From: Ornithinimicrobium sp. CNJ-824
GTDB lineage: Bacteria > Actinomycetota > Actinomycetes > Actinomycetales > Dermatophilaceae
Direction of reading: 5' to 3'
Assembly: GCF_001942405.1 (NCBI RefSeq)
Contig: NZ_MKKA01000007.1
Span: forward strand, 19,139 to 83,138
Length of the DNA: 64,000 bases
The position numbers and the translations under genes were made by a program. How positions within the stretch are numbered: position 1 is the first letter of the stretch; each line of letters starts with the position of its first letter. Below the pieces are notes generated by a model that saw only the letters and a program-made list of their open reading frames with translations, made no database searches and was not told the origin of the DNA. Shown one piece after another: positions 18,617 through 28,175 of this stretch.

Positions 18617-19918
18617 GTGAGCCCCGTCATCGCCGCCGTCGTCGGCATGGCCGTCGGTCTGCTGCTGGCGGCCGTCGTCTGGTGGGTCGTCCTGCTCGCC
18701 GGTCGGCCGCAGGCGCAGCCGCCCGTGCCGGTCGAGGACCCGCCGGCCCTGCCCGAGGGGGTCCTGGACGTCCTGTCGGTGCTGCGCTCCGGCGGGATCG
18801 TCGTGGACCGCAGCGGCACCGTGCGGACGGCGAGCGCCTCGGCGGTCGCCTTCGGCCTGGTCCGCGGACGGGACGTCGTCCACGACGACCTCCGCCAGCT
18901 GGTCACCCAGGTGCAGCAGGACGGGGTGATCCGCGAGGCGGAGTACGACATCGCCCGTGGTCCCGTGGGCCCCGGCCGCGCCGTCGTCGGGGCCCGGGTC
19001 GCGCCGATCGGCGACGGGCTCGTGCTGGCCCTCGTGGAGGACCGGACCCAGGCCCGTCGGGTCGAGGAGGTCCGGCGCGACTTCGTCGTCAACGTCTCGC
19101 ACGAGCTCAAGACGCCGGTCGGCGGGCTGGCGCTGCTGGCCGAGGCGGTCGAGGACGCCGCCGACGACCCGGTGGCGGTGGCCCGGTTCGCCGGCCGGAT
19201 GAAGAAGGAGACCGCGCGCCTGACCCGGCTGGTGAGCGAGATCGTCGACCTGTCCCGTCTGCAGACCAAGGACGTGCTCGACCGGATGGTGGTCGTCGAC
19301 GTGGCCGGGTGCGCCGAGGAGGCCGCCGACCACACCCGCCTGCTCGCCGGGGAGCGCGAGGTGGTCGCGCTGACCACCCAGGCGCGCGACCGGCTGCGGG
19401 TCTACGGCGACCCCGAGCTGATCACCACGGCGGTGCGCAACCTCATCACCAACGCCATCGCCTACTCCGACGACGGCACCCGGATCAGCGTGGTCACCCG
19501 GCGGGTGGACGACCTCGTCGAGGTCTCGGTCACCGACCAGGGCCGCGGGATCCCGGTCGCCGACCAGGAGCGCATCTTCGAGCGCTTCTACCGCGTGGAC
19601 GCCGCCCGGTCCCGCAGCACCGGGGGCACCGGCCTGGGCCTGTCGATCGTCAAGCACATCTGCGCCAACCACGGCGGCGAGGTGACCGTCTGGAGCAAGG
19701 AGGGGCAGGGGTCCACCTTCACCCTCCGCCTGCCCGCGGTCGTCGGGGACGACCGTCCGGTCGGGTCCGCGGCCCCGCACGGGCCCGGGCAGCACCCGGT
19801 GGAGCCGCCGTCGGGTGAGCTCCCCGGGGACGGCGCCCGGCCCCGCGCCGACGGCATACCCTGGGCCCCGTCCACGACCGCCGCACCCACGGCCCCACGG
19901 AAAGGTGACCATCGATGA
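18617..19918 (+). CDS. senX3: Sensor histidine kinase SenX3 (phosphate-responsive)
   Basis: 433 residues. One or two N-terminal TM segments (residues 3-28), a PAS-like domain (about 45-145), then HisKA with H162 in NVSHELKTPVGG, and HATPase_c with N-box NLITNAIAYSDD, G1 DQGRGI and G2 GTGLGLSIVKHI. It phosphorylates RegX3 under phosphate limitation. Its last 60 residues are a low-complexity Pro/Gly tail unusual for the family. The stop overlaps regX3 by ATGA. The neighbourhood (gpmA, mshA) matches that of M. tuberculosis senX3. Confidence 0.93.
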   Translation: MSPVIAAVVGMAVGLLLAAVVWWVVLLAGRPQAQPPVPVEDPPALPEGVLDVLSVLRSGGIVVDRSGTVRTASASAVAFGLVRGRDVVHDDLRQLVTQVQQDGVIREAEYDIARGPVGPGRAVVGARVAPIGDGLVLALVEDRTQARRVEEVRRDFVVNVSHELKTPVGGLALLAEAVEDAADDPVAVARFAGRMKKETARLTRLVSEIVDLSRLQTKDVLDRMVVVDVAGCAEEAADHTRLLAGEREVVALTTQARDRLRVYGDPELITTAVRNLITNAIAYSDDGTRISVVTRRVDDLVEVSVTDQGRGIPVADQERIFERFYRVDAARSRSTGGTGLGLSIVKHICANHGGEVTVWSKEGQGSTFTLRLPAVVGDDRPVGSAAPHGPGQHPVEPPSGELPGDGARPRADGIPWAPSTTAAPTAPRKGDHR

Positions 19919-20601
19919 CGCGGATCCTCGTGGTGGAGGACGAGGAGTCCTTCTCCGACCCCCTGTCCTACCTGCTGGAGAAGGAGGGGTACGACGTGGC
20001 GGTCGCCGAGACCGGCCACGAGGCCCTGGCCGAGTTCGACCGGGGCGGCGCCGACCTGGTGCTCCTCGACCTCATGCTGCCCGGCCTGTCCGGGGTGGAC
20101 GTCTGCCGGGCGCTGCGCCAGCGCTCGAGCGTGCCGGTCATCATGCTGACCGCCAAGGACTCCGAGGTCGACAAGGTGGTGGGGCTGGAGATCGGGGCCG
20201 ACGACTACGTCACCAAGCCCTACTCCGGCCGGGAGCTGCTCGCCCGCATCAAGGCGGTGCTGCGCCGCGGCGCCGAGCCCGAGGAGCTGCTGCCCGCCAC
20301 CGTCGAGTCCGGACCGGTGCGGATGGACGTCGAGCGGCACACGGTCCAGGTCGACGGCCGGTCGGTCTCGCTGCCGCTCAAGGAGTTCGAACTGCTGGAG
20401 ATGCTGCTGCGCAACGCCGGCCGGGTGCTGACCCGGGGCCAGCTCATCGACCGGGTGTGGGGCAGCGACTACGTCGGGGACACCAAGACGCTGGACGTGC
20501 ACATCAAGCGGCTGCGCGCCAAGGTCGAGCCGGACCCCTCCCGCCCGGTGCACATCGTCACGGTGCGGGGGCTGGGCTACAAGTTCGAGGCCGCCGCCTG
20601 A
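19915..20601 (+). CDS. regX3: Response regulator RegX3
   Basis: 228-residue OmpR-family regulator. Receiver domain with acidic D9/E10, phospho-acceptor D52 (LLDLMLPG), T80-region MLTAKDSE and K102-region TKPYSGREL, then a winged helix (SLPLKEFELLEMLLRNAGRVLTR, DTKTLDVHIKRLRAKVE). It activates phosphate-starvation genes. Coupled by 4-nt overlap to senX3 and followed by a hairpin shared with convergent gpmA. Confidence 0.95.
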   Translation: MTRILVVEDEESFSDPLSYLLEKEGYDVAVAETGHEALAEFDRGGADLVLLDLMLPGLSGVDVCRALRQRSSVPVIMLTAKDSEVDKVVGLEIGADDYVTKPYSGRELLARIKAVLRRGAEPEELLPATVESGPVRMDVERHTVQVDGRSVSLPLKEFELLEMLLRNAGRVLTRGQLIDRVWGSDYVGDTKTLDVHIKRLRAKVEPDPSRPVHIVTVRGLGYKFEAAA

Positions 20602-20606
20602 GCCCG

Positions 20607-20634
20607 GGCGACGGGACCGAGGGGCCCCGTCGCC
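20607..20634. terminator. Bidirectional hairpin between regX3 and gpmA
   Basis: GGCGACGGG (20607-20615) pairs with CCCGTCGCC (20626-20634) between two converging genes. Confidence 0.6.
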
Positions 20635-20650
20635 GGCCCGGCACGGCCGC

Positions 20651-21412
20651 TCAGGCCTTGGCCCTGCCCTGGTTGGCGACCTGCTCGATCGCGGCCGCGG
20701 CCGCGTCGGGGTCCAGGTAGCGTCCGCCCCGGGTGACCGGCTCGAGGTCGGCGTCGAGCTCGTACAGCAGCGGGATGCCGGTGGGGATGTTCAGCCCGAC
20801 GATGTCGTCGTCGCTGATCCCGTCGAGGTGCTTGACCAGGGCCCGCAGGCTGTTGCCGTGCGCGGCGACGAGCACGACCTTGCCCGCCCGCAGGTCGGGG
20901 ACGATCGAGGAGTCCCAGTAGGGCAGCATCCGGGCGATGACGTCCTTGAGGCACTCCGTCTCCGGGATCGGCCCGTCCGCGTCGGCGTAGCGGGGGTCCC
21001 CGGCCTGGGAGAACTCCGAGTCGGCCTCGATCGGCGGCGGGGGGGTGTCGAAGCTGCGCCGCCAGAGCATGAACTGCTCCTCGCCGTACTTCTCCCGCGT
21101 CTCCGCCTTGTCCAGCCCCTGCAGGGCCCCGTAGTGACGCTCGTTGAGCCGCCAGGACCGCCGCACCGGGATCCAGTGGCGGTCGGCGACGTCGAGGGCC
21201 GTGTTGGCCGTGGTGATCGCCCTGCGCAGGAGCGAGGTATGCAGGATGTCCGGGAGCAGCTCCTCGGCGGCCATCAGCTCGCCGGCCCGGCGGGCCTCCT
21301 GACGGCCCTTGTCGGTGAGGTCCACGTCCACCCAGCCGGTGAACAGGTTCTTGGCGTTCCACTCGCTCTCGCCGTGGCGGAGCAGGACGAGGGTGTGCGC
21401 GACGTCGCTCAT
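20651..21412 (-). CDS. gpmA: 2,3-bisphosphoglycerate-dependent phosphoglycerate mutase
   Basis: Glycolytic interconversion of 3- and 2-phosphoglycerate. 253 residues with the histidine-phosphatase motif [18 protein letters not shown] (R12, catalytic H13), [14 protein letters not shown], and the second active-site histidine in [11 protein letters not shown]. Length and motifs are those of dPGM. TAGGGT lies 6 nt before the ATG. It is 9 nt downstream of the YbjN gene but has its own promoter. Beside senX3-regX3 as in mycobacteria. Confidence 0.95.
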   Translation of the reverse strand: MSDVAHTLVLLRHGESEWNAKNLFTGWVDVDLTDKGRQEARRAGELMAAEELLPDILHTSLLRRAITTANTALDVADRHWIPVRRSWRLNERHYGALQGLDKAETREKYGEEQFMLWRRSFDTPPPPIEADSEFSQAGDPRYADADGPIPETECLKDVIARMLPYWDSSIVPDLRAGKVVLVAAHGNSLRALVKHLDGISDDDIVGLNIPTGIPLLYELDADLEPVTRGGRYLDPDAAAAAIEQVANQGRAKA

Positions 21413-21418
21413 GCCCCC

Positions 21419-21424
21419 ACCCTA
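21419..21424 (-). promoter_or_regulatory. -10 box for leaderless gpmA
   Basis: TAGGGT on the minus strand, 6 nt before the ATG at 21412, within the stop-codon region of the upstream YbjN gene. Confidence 0.5.
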
Positions 21425-21979
21425 CTGGGGGGTCCGCCCCCCGGCACCGGGGGCGGGCGGCTCCTCCGACTCGTCCTCCAGCGCCTCGAGCTCGGCCCGG
21501 AACGCCGCGAGGTTGGCGGTGGACTCGCCGCGGGACCGGCGCCACGCCCACTCCCGCCGGATCGAGGTCCAGAAGCCCAGCCGCAGCAGGTCGTCGAAGG
21601 GGTCGTCGCAGGCCGCCAGGACCGCGCCGAGCAGCTCGTCGACGGCCGCCTCGTCGATCCCGGCCAGCGGCGTCCGCCCGGTGACGTAGACGTCGCCGAC
21701 GGCGTCCACGGCATACCCGAGCCCGGGCAGGCGCAGCGCCCGCCGCAGCAGGTGGCGGTAGAAGTCCTCGTGGTTCTCGTCCGGGTTGCGGATGACGAAG
21801 GCACGCAGCTCCATCGCCCGCTCCCCGACGAGGAGGGACACCACCGTGCGCAGCTTGTGCTCCCCGGGCAGGGTGACCACCGTCTCGCCCGGGCGGGTGC
21901 CCTCCTCCCAGTCCGCGCCCACCCGGTCGAGCAGCAGCCGCAGGTGGTCGACCGGGTCCGCGGCGGTGGGCCGGCTCAT
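21422..21979 (-). CDS. YbjN domain-containing protein
   Basis: 185 residues with the YbjN/type III chaperone-like fold ([68 protein letters not shown]). The start is ATG at 21979, overlapping the mshA stop by ATGA, so it is made together with MshA, as in the M. tuberculosis mshA locus. The role is unknown; stress-signalling functions are proposed for E. coli YbjN. The C-terminal 30 residues are acidic and proline-rich. Confidence 0.85.
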   Translation of the reverse strand: MSRPTAADPVDHLRLLLDRVGADWEEGTRPGETVVTLPGEHKLRTVVSLLVGERAMELRAFVIRNPDENHEDFYRHLLRRALRLPGLGYAVDAVGDVYVTGRTPLAGIDEAAVDELLGAVLAACDDPFDDLLRLGFWTSIRREWAWRRSRGESTANLAAFRAELEALEDESEEPPAPGAGGRTPQ

Positions 21980-23268
21980 GCGACCCCCCGTCCCGCGCCG
22001 CGCCGCGCGGCGACCGCCCCGGCGTAGACCTCGACCAGCCGGTCGACGGTGACCTCCCACGAGAACCCGGAGGCGTGCTCGACGGCCCGGTTCCGCCAGG
22101 CCTGCCGTTCCGCCGGGACCGCGAGCGTGTCGAGCGTCGTCGCGAGGGCGTCGGCCCACCCGGCCGGGTCGTGCCCCTCGACGAGGACGCCCGCGTTCCC
22201 GACCGCGACGGGCAGCCCGCCCACGTCCGCGGCGACGACCGGGGTGCCGCACGCCAGGGCCTCGACCGCGACGAGGCCGAACGACTCGTTGTAGGACGGC
22301 ACGGCCACGAGGTCGGCCGCGCGGTACCAGTCGGCCAGCTCCTCCCGGGAGACCGGCGGGCCCATGCGCACCACGCCCTCGAGCCCCTCCTCGTCGACGA
22401 CCCGCTGGACCAGGTCCGGGCGGGTCACGCCCGAGCCGGACAGCCCACCGAGGACCGCCACGACCAGACGGTCCCGCAGTGCGGGCCGTCGCCGCAGCAG
22501 CACGGCGGCGGCCCGCAGGAGCACGTCGGGGGCCTTGAGCGGCTGGATCCGCCCCACGAACAGCAGGACGACGGCGTCGGTGGGCAGGCCGACCCGTCGA
22601 CGGGCCTCGTCCTGGGGGCCGGGGCGGAAGGTCTCCAGCGCCACCCCGGGGGTGACGACGTGGACCGTTGCCGGGTCGGCGTCGTAGAGGTCGACCAGCT
22701 GCCGGGCCTCCTCGGGGGTGTTGGCCACGAGGGCGTCGGCGATGGCCACCACCTGCTCCTCCCCGATCACGCGGCCGCGCGGCTCCGGGTCGTCCCCCTC
22801 CGCCAGCGCCTCGTTCTTGACCTTGGCCATGGTGTGCATCGTGTGCACGAGCGGGACGTCGAAGCGCTCCGAGGCCAGCCAGCCCACCTGCCCGGAGAGC
22901 CAGTAGTGGGCGTGGATGAGGTCGTGGTGGTCCTCCGGGTGCTGGGCCACGTGGTGGGAGGTGGCCGCGGTGAAGGCGCACAGCTGGCCCGGCAGGTCCT
23001 CCTTGCCCAGGCCCTCCAGCGGGCCGGCGACGACGTGGTGGACCACCACGCCCGGCGCCAGCTGGACCGCCTCGCCCTGGGCCCCGCTGGTGGCCCGGGT
23101 GAAGATGTCGACGGCCACCCCGCGAGCGGCCAGCCGGGTCGCGGTCTCGACGACGTAGACGTTCAGCCCCCCGGCGTCCCCGGTGCCGGGCCGCTCCAGC
23201 GGGGAGGTGTGCACCGTCAGCATCGCCACCCGGGTCAGGCCCCCGTCAGCGTCCGGAGGAGTCCGCAC
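21976..23268 (-). CDS. mshA: D-inositol-3-phosphate glycosyltransferase MshA
   Basis: First committed step of mycothiol synthesis: transfer of GlcNAc from UDP-GlcNAc to inositol-3-phosphate. 430 residues, GT4/GT-B fold: N-terminal domain with [24 protein letters not shown] and [12 protein letters not shown]-terminal domain with [15 protein letters not shown] and the sugar-nucleotide block [24 protein letters not shown]. The GTG at 23268 is the most upstream plausible start; no clear ribosome-binding site is seen and an ATG 15 nt earlier is out of frame, so the exact start (or another lost base) is uncertain. Confidence 0.92.
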   Translation of the reverse strand: MRTPPDADGGLTRVAMLTVHTSPLERPGTGDAGGLNVYVVETATRLAARGVAVDIFTRATSGAQGEAVQLAPGVVVHHVVAGPLEGLGKEDLPGQLCAFTAATSHHVAQHPEDHHDLIHAHYWLSGQVGWLASERFDVPLVHTMHTMAKVKNEALAEGDDPEPRGRVIGEEQVVAIADALVANTPEEARQLVDLYDADPATVHVVTPGVALETFRPGPQDEARRRVGLPTDAVVLLFVGRIQPLKAPDVLLRAAAVLLRRRPALRDRLVVAVLGGLSGSGVTRPDLVQRVVDEEGLEGVVRMGPPVSREELADWYRAADLVAVPSYNESFGLVAVEALACGTPVVAADVGGLPVAVGNAGVLVEGHDPAGWADALATTLDTLAVPAERQAWRNRAVEHASGFSWEVTVDRLVEVYAGAVAARRGAGRGVA

Positions 23269-23304
23269 TGGTCATCGGCCCAGTGTCCCACGCCTGTCCA
23301 GGCA

Positions 23305-23310
23305 TACCCT
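23305..23310 (+). promoter_or_regulatory. -10 box for the methyltransferase-like gene
   Basis: TACCCT, 6 nt before the GTG at 23317, overlapping a GGCATACC word (23301-23308). Confidence 0.5.
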
Positions 23311-23316
23311 GGCACC

Positions 23317-24138
23317 GTGGCAGCTCGTCCCGTCGGCAGCATCACCCGCGGGACCACCAACCCCAACCGCCTGCGCCGGGTCGACCGGTGGACCGCCGCC
23401 ACGATGGCACCGCTCGTGCGGGGACCGGTCGCACCGCCGCTCGTCGTGGACCTGGGCTACGGCGCCTCCCCGGTGACCGTGCTGGAGCTGGCCGCGCGCC
23501 TGCGTCGGGTCCGGGCCGACGTCCGCGTGCTGGGCGTGGAGATCGACCCGGCCCGGGTGGACCGGGGTCTGGCCGTGGCCGACCCCCCGGCCGTCGACTT
23601 CGTGCTCGGCGGGTTCGAGGTGCCGGTGCCCGACGGGAGCCCGGTGGTGCTCGTGCGGGCCCTCAACGTCCTGCGGCAGTACGACGAGGCGCAGGTCGTC
23701 GACGCCTGGACCAGCATGGTGGCCCGCCTCGTGCCCGGCGGTGCCCTGGTCGAGGGCACCTGCGACGAGCTGGGGCGGCTGGCCGCCTGGGTGGACGTGC
23801 GCCGGGGCGAGGACGGTCTGCCGGCGCCGCGCACGCTCACGCTGGCCTGGCGGCTGGCCGGGCTCGAGCGGCCCTCGGTCGTGGCCGAGCGTCTTCCGAA
23901 GGTGCTCATCCACCGCAACGTGCCCGGTGAACCGGTGCACGCGCTGATGACGGACCTGGACCGAGCCTGGGCCCGGCACGCCCCGCTGGGGGGCTACGGG
24001 GCCCGGCAGCGGTTCGTCGCGACGGTGCGGGAGCTGGCCGACCGCGGCTGGCCCGTCGTGGGCGGCCCGGCCCGGTGGCGGCTGGGCGAGCTCACGGTCG
24101 CGTGGCCCTCGGTCGCGCCGGCTCAGCCCCGGGTGTAG
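23317..24138 (+). CDS. Class I SAM-dependent methyltransferase-like protein
   Basis: 273 residues. LVVDLGYGASPVTVLELAARLR is the SAM-binding glycine loop and VLGVEIDPARVDRG the acidic ribose-contact strand; VVLVRALNVLRQYDE is the fourth strand. The C-terminal part (RTLTLAWRLAGLERPSVVAERLPKVLIHRNVPGEPVH) is specific to an actinobacterial family adjacent to mshA. Substrate unknown. GTG start chosen from the -10 spacing. It converges on the cupin gene with overlapping 3' ends (24123-24138). Confidence 0.82.
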   Translation: MAARPVGSITRGTTNPNRLRRVDRWTAATMAPLVRGPVAPPLVVDLGYGASPVTVLELAARLRRVRADVRVLGVEIDPARVDRGLAVADPPAVDFVLGGFEVPVPDGSPVVLVRALNVLRQYDEAQVVDAWTSMVARLVPGGALVEGTCDELGRLAAWVDVRRGEDGLPAPRTLTLAWRLAGLERPSVVAERLPKVLIHRNVPGEPVHALMTDLDRAWARHAPLGGYGARQRFVATVRELADRGWPVVGGPARWRLGELTVAWPSVAPAQPRV

Positions 24139-24599
24139 TCGTCCTCCAGCCGCTCGATGTCGGCCTCGTCGAAGTGGCCGAAGGCCATCTCGAGCACGCG
24201 TGCCGTCCGGTCGCCGGGGTTGCCGAGGCGGTGCGTCGCCCCGGCCGGCACCCACACCTGCTCGCCCGGGGCCACCGACCAGCTCCGCTCCCCCACCGTC
24301 ACCTCGACCGGACCGTCGACCACGTGCCACATCTCCGAGCGGTGGGCGTGCCGCTGGAGGGACAGCCGGTGGCCGGGCTCGACCGAGATGACCTTGACCG
24401 TGACGGGCTCGCCGGTCGTGAACTGCTGGAACCTCCCCCACGGGCGCTCCTCGACGAGGATGCCCCGGGTCCGGTCCCGCTGCACGTCCGAGGCCCGCTC
24501 CGACCCGCGGTCGTGGCCCTCCGGCGGTCCCGCCGTGCCTGTCCCTGTCGTCCCTGTCCCTGACACTCCTGCTCCCGGCCTCTCTGCGCCGCACGTCAC
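24123..24599 (-). CDS. Cupin-domain protein, mannose-6-phosphate isomerase type II C-terminal family
   Basis: 158 residues. Residues 45-155 form one cupin (RPWGRFQQFTTGEPVTVKVISVEPGHRLSLQRHAHRSEMWHVVDG), like the isomerase domain at the C-terminus of ManC/AlgA. The nucleotidyltransferase half is absent, so it is a stand-alone cupin. The first 35 residues are low complexity (repeated SGTGTTGT from CTGTCCCTG repeats), and a start nearer residue 38 cannot be excluded, although GGAGGGGAG precedes the GTG at 24599. Confidence 0.8.
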   Translation of the reverse strand: MTCGAERPGAGVSGTGTTGTGTAGPPEGHDRGSERASDVQRDRTRGILVEERPWGRFQQFTTGEPVTVKVISVEPGHRLSLQRHAHRSEMWHVVDGPVEVTVGERSWSVAPGEQVWVPAGATHRLGNPGDRTARVLEMAFGHFDEADIERLEDDYTRG

Positions 24600-24637
24600 C
24601 GGGCTCCCCTCCGGCCGTCGTGCCCTCCTGCTCCCTC

Positions 24638-25449
24638 TCAGGTCGCCGAGAGGAACTCACCGACGAGGTCACGGGTGCGCCCGCGGTGCTCCCACATGAT
24701 GCCACCAGGGCCCGACAGGTGCAGCACCGAGCGCGGCAGCAGGGCCGCCACCTCCCGCGCGACGGACGCCGGGTGGAGCGCGTCGCCCTCCTGCCCCAGC
24801 ACGAGCACCGAGCAGGGGACGCGCCCCAGCAGGGCGGGGTCCGGGACGGGGACCCGGTCGACGAGGACCCGGAGCACCGCGGGCACGCCGCTGCCGACGA
24901 GCTCCTCGGCCCGGTCGCGCGACCAGCGCACCACCGCCGGGTCGGTCCGCACCGGCGCCGGCTGGTCGGCGAGCAGGTGGGCGGCGACCGCGTCCACGTG
25001 CCCGGCGTCGACGAGGTCGGCGAACCGGCCGAGGCGGGCGGTCGCCGCGTCGTCCCGCACCCGGTCGAGGACGGCGGGCAGCACGAGGACCACCCGGTCG
25101 AACCGGTCAGGGTCCTCGGCCAGGCCGGCCAGGAGGCTCCCGCCCCCATGCTGATCCCCAGCGCCCGGTCCGCGCCGACCGCCCCGGCGACCGCCCACAG
25201 GTCGGCCGCCAGGTCGGCATACCCCCACCCGGTGCCGGACGGCCGGTGCGAGCGGCCGTGGCCGCGCTGGTGGACGAAGGTGCGCGTCCCGGCGACCTTC
25301 CCGGCGTAGGGACGGGTGGTGGCGATCGACCCGCCCGCGCCGTGCGCGAACACCGTGGACGGGCTCCCCCGTCCGCTGGTCAGCACCTCCAGGGGTCCGT
25401 CCCGGCCGTCGAGGAGGGTGGTCCGGGGCGCGCCGGGGCGCACGCTCAC
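24638..25449 (-). CDS. Alpha/beta hydrolase (one missing base)
   Basis: Serine-hydrolase fold. The N-terminal frame from the GTG at 25449 has VFAHGAGGSIATTRPYAGKVAG (oxyanion HG) and LGISMGAG, the nucleophile elbow with serine. Just after it (about 25138) a base is missing, and the -1 frame gives SLLAGLAEDPDRFDRVVLVLPA, the cap region, VLVLGQEGDALHP (catalytic Asp) and HLSGPGGIMWEHRG near the histidine. Restored length is 270 residues. It overlaps DUF2516 by GTGA, supporting this start. Substrate unknown. Confidence 0.82.
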
Positions 25450-25778
25450 CAGGGACCGTAGGGCCCCATGTGGGACCCCGAGCCGCCGCCGCGCTGCTGG
25501 ACCGACCGCAGGGCCGGCCGGACGTCGGCGTGGTAGACGCCGGCCGCGACGATGGCCACCAGGTTGAAGATGTTGAACGGGCTGAACATGAAGATGAACC
25601 CGACGGCCGTGGCCCCGCCGGTGACGAGCAGCCAGAACGTCTTGGTCCGCTTGCCCGCGGCCACGAAGGCGTCGGGACGGGTGCGTGCGGCGTCCACGAG
25701 GGCCCAGACCATCATGGCGAGGACGCCCACGCCGATGACGGTCATGAGCAGGTCCTGGGCCGTGTAGATGGCAGGCAT
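25446..25778 (-). CDS. DUF2516 family membrane protein
   Basis: 110 residues with two or three TM helices (LLMTVIGVGVLAMMVWALVDAA, TFWLLVTGGATAVGFIFMF, IFNLVAIVAAGVYHADVRP), an actinobacterial family of unknown function. The ATG at 25778 follows TACGCT by 6 nt. It is coupled to the hydrolase gene by 4-nt overlap, an arrangement seen widely in actinobacteria. Confidence 0.85.
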   Translation of the reverse strand: MPAIYTAQDLLMTVIGVGVLAMMVWALVDAARTRPDAFVAAGKRTKTFWLLVTGGATAVGFIFMFSPFNIFNLVAIVAAGVYHADVRPALRSVQQRGGGSGSHMGPYGPW

Positions 25779-25784
25779 GGGCCC

Positions 25785-25790
25785 AGCGTA
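25785..25790 (-). promoter_or_regulatory. -10 box for the DUF2516-hydrolase operon
   Basis: TACGCT on the minus strand, 6 nt before the ATG at 25778. Confidence 0.5.
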
Positions 25791-25840
25791 TGCGGTGCGG
25801 CTGGGGGTGGGCTGGACCGCGCGCCCGGTCAGGCCCCGCC

Positions 25841-26263
25841 TCAGGTGTCGACGACGACCGTGAACGGACCGTCGTTGACCAGCTCCACCTGCATCGTCGC
25901 GCCGAAGACACCGGTGGCCACCTCCACGCCCCGGCCGCGCAGGTCCGCGACGACCGCCTCGACGAGCGGCTCGGCGACCTCACCGGGAGCGGCGTCCCCC
26001 CAGGACGGGCGACGGCCCTTGCGGGTCTGTCCGTAGAGCGTGAACTGGCTGACGACGAGGACGGCCGCCCCGACGTCGACGACGGACCGCTCGTCGCGCA
26101 GGATCCGCAGCTCGGCGATCTTGCGGCCCATCCGCTCCACCTCCGCCGGGCCGTCGTCGTGGGTGGCGGCCACGAGCGCGACCAGGCCAGGCCCGATCGC
26201 CCCGACGACCTCCCCCTCGACGACGACCTGGGCACGGGTGACCCGCTGGAGGACCGCCCTCAC
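25841..26263 (-). CDS. dtd: D-aminoacyl-tRNA deacylase
   Basis: 140-residue proofreading enzyme that removes D-amino acids (and glycine from tRNA-Ala) after mischarging. It starts [15 protein letters not shown] and has the active-site [17 protein letters not shown] (SQxT motif) and the C-terminal [13 protein letters not shown] (NxGPxT, here NDGPFT with the cross-subunit Gly-Pro). The GTG at 26263 overlaps the asparaginase stop (GTGA). Last gene of a dtd/asparaginase/BKACE operon. Confidence 0.94.
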   Translation of the reverse strand: MRAVLQRVTRAQVVVEGEVVGAIGPGLVALVAATHDDGPAEVERMGRKIAELRILRDERSVVDVGAAVLVVSQFTLYGQTRKGRRPSWGDAAPGEVAEPLVEAVVADLRGRGVEVATGVFGATMQVELVNDGPFTVVVDT

Positions 26264-27273
26264 GCGATCCCCACGGCCCGGACCCCGCCCACGACGTCGC
26301 CGTGCCCGCGGACGACCGCGCGGGCGTCGAGCTGGTCGAGCAGGGCCGCGACCTGCGCGTCGTCCCGGCCGACCCCGAGCCGGCGCAGCACGGCGGTGGT
26401 CACGACCACGCGGGCCCGCTCGGCCCCGTCGGTGATCTTGACGACCACCCCGTGCCCGTCGGCCAGGCCCACGGCGTAGACCGACTCGGCGCCGTCCTTG
26501 GCGATCAACCCGGGGACGCCCCCGACGAGCAGGGTGACGTCGCGGCCGGTCCCGCCCAGGTGGCGCGGGTGGGCCCGGACGGCGTCGGCGACGCGGCCCT
26601 CGGGCGTGCCCGGGTCGGCGGCGGCGATCCGGCCGAAGGCCCTGGCCAGCCCGGCCGGGCTCACCGCCAGGGCGGGCGCGCCGCAGCCGTCGACGGTCAC
26701 GGCCGCGACCCGTTCGCCGGTCAGCTCCTCGACGGTCTCCACCGTCAGCCGCTGCAGCGGGTGCTGCGGGTCCCGGTAGGTGCTCGGGTCCCAGCCCGCG
26801 GCCACGCAGGCGGCCAGCATGCCGGCGTGCTTGCCGGAGCAGTTCTGCGCCAACGACGTCGGGGCCCGACCGGCGGCAAGCCACCGACCACGCACGTCGG
26901 GGTCGAGCGGCAGGTCGGAGGTGTTCTGCAGGGCGTCCTCGTCCAGCCCCGCCGAGCGCAGGGTCGCCAGCGCACCCTGCTGGTGGATCTCCTCCCCGGA
27001 GTGGCTGGCGCAGGCGAGCGCCAGCAGCTCGCCGGACAGGTCCGCCCCGGCGCGGAGCATCGCCACCGCCTGGAGCGGCTTGAGCGAGGAGCGCGGCAGC
27101 ACGGGGGCCTGGACCGGGCCGAGGGCCAGCACGGTCGCGCCGTCCGCCGCGGTGGCCACGACGATCCCGTGGTGGACCGACTCGACGAAGCCGCTGCGCA
27201 CGACCTCCGCCACGACCGGGGCGTCGGCGAGCGGGCTGGTGCTCGGTCCCCCCGTGCTCGTGCGCCCGCTCAC
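26260..27273 (-). CDS. Asparaginase (bacterial type, PF06089 family)
   Basis: 337 residues, related to the Rhizobium-type thermolabile L-asparaginase rather than AnsA/AnsB. Characteristic blocks: [17 protein letters not shown] (S-x-x-K active-site element), [46 protein letters not shown] and [12 protein letters not shown]. Hydrolyses asparagine to aspartate and ammonia. The GTG at 27273 overlaps the upstream stop by 4 nt. Presence in an operon with a BKACE enzyme suggests nitrogen-compound catabolism. Confidence 0.88.
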   Translation of the reverse strand: MSGRTSTGGPSTSPLADAPVVAEVVRSGFVESVHHGIVVATAADGATVLALGPVQAPVLPRSSLKPLQAVAMLRAGADLSGELLALACASHSGEEIHQQGALATLRSAGLDEDALQNTSDLPLDPDVRGRWLAAGRAPTSLAQNCSGKHAGMLAACVAAGWDPSTYRDPQHPLQRLTVETVEELTGERVAAVTVDGCGAPALAVSPAGLARAFGRIAAADPGTPEGRVADAVRAHPRHLGGTGRDVTLLVGGVPGLIAKDGAESVYAVGLADGHGVVVKITDGAERARVVVTTAVLRRLGVGRDDAQVAALLDQLDARAVVRGHGDVVGGVRAVGIA

Positions 27274-28115
27274 CGGGTCCTCCTGTCCTTGACGCCGAGC
27301 AGCTCGCGGGTCTGCTCCGGGGTCATCGGCGGCCGCTGCATCGTCGTGGCCAGCCCGGCGGCCCGCTCGACCAGCTCGGCGTTGTGCTGCACCTGCTGCC
27401 CCCGGGCATACAGAAGGTTGTCCTCCATCCCCACGCGCAGGTGCCCGCCCATGGCCAGCGCCGCGGCGGCGACCGGCAGGTGGGCGCGGCCGATGCCGGT
27501 GGCCGACCAGCTGGTCACCTCCTCCGGCAGCGCCTGCACGCCCGCGACGAGCGCCTCGACCGTGCCGGGCATCCCGCCGGGCACGCCGGTGACGAAGTCG
27601 ACGTGGACCTTGCCGCCGTAGGGCAGCCCGTGCTGGTCGAGCAGCCGGCGCAGCGCGGCGACGTGGCCCAGGTCGAACAGCTCGAACTCGGGCACCACCT
27701 GCTGCTCCTGCGCCTGCACGTAGAGCTCGCTCATGAAGGGGTAGGGGTTGAGGAACACGTCGTCGCCGAAGTTGACGGTGCCGCAGGTCAGCGAGCACGA
27801 GTCCGGCTCCGCGTCGAGGACGGTCAGGCGGCGTTCCAGCGGGTCGTGGACCGAGCCCCCGGTCGAGAGCTGGACGACCAGGTCGGTCGACTCGCGCAGC
27901 GCCTGGACGGTGTCGCGCAGCCGGACGGGGTCCAGGGTCGGGCGGTGGCCGTCCTCGGGGTCCCGCACGTGCACGTGGACGAGCCCGGCACCGGCCTGTT
28001 CGCACCGGCGCGCGGTCTCGACCAGCTCCTCGAGGGTGGTCGGCAGCTGGGGGACGTCGGCCTTGGCGGTCTCGGCGCCCGTGGGCGCCACCGTGATCAG
28101 GGTCGGGGCAGGCAT
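27270..28115 (-). CDS. BKACE family enzyme (3-keto-5-aminohexanoate cleavage-type)
   Basis: 281-residue TIM barrel that condenses a beta-keto acid with acetyl-CoA in a retro-Claisen exchange. Metal ligands are visible in [11 protein letters not shown] (H-x-H) and later [12 protein letters not shown] (E). STGG (near residue 95), LTCGTVNFG and [17 protein letters not shown] shape the active site. The family acts on many beta-keto acids, so the lysine-fermentation substrate is not implied in this organism. CAGGAT lies 7 nt before the ATG. Confidence 0.87.
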   Translation of the reverse strand: MPAPTLITVAPTGAETAKADVPQLPTTLEELVETARRCEQAGAGLVHVHVRDPEDGHRPTLDPVRLRDTVQALRESTDLVVQLSTGGSVHDPLERRLTVLDAEPDSCSLTCGTVNFGDDVFLNPYPFMSELYVQAQEQQVVPEFELFDLGHVAALRRLLDQHGLPYGGKVHVDFVTGVPGGMPGTVEALVAGVQALPEEVTSWSATGIGRAHLPVAAAALAMGGHLRVGMEDNLLYARGQQVQHNAELVERAAGLATTMQRPPMTPEQTRELLGVKDRRTR

Positions 28116-28122
28116 GGGGCCG

Positions 28123-28128
28123 ATCCTG
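28123..28128 (-). promoter_or_regulatory. -10-like box for the BKACE-asparaginase-dtd operon
   Basis: CAGGAT on the minus strand, 7 nt before the ATG at 28115. Confidence 0.4.
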
Positions 28129-28175
28129 CCAGCCGGGCCGGGCCGGCATCGATGCGGGTGGAGGTGGTGCCGCCG

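Noticed and set aside
24530..24575. CTGTCCCTG tandem repeats as a CRISPR-like or regulatory array
   Set aside because: They are short, irregular and inside the low-complexity N-terminal coding region of the cupin gene; no spacers.
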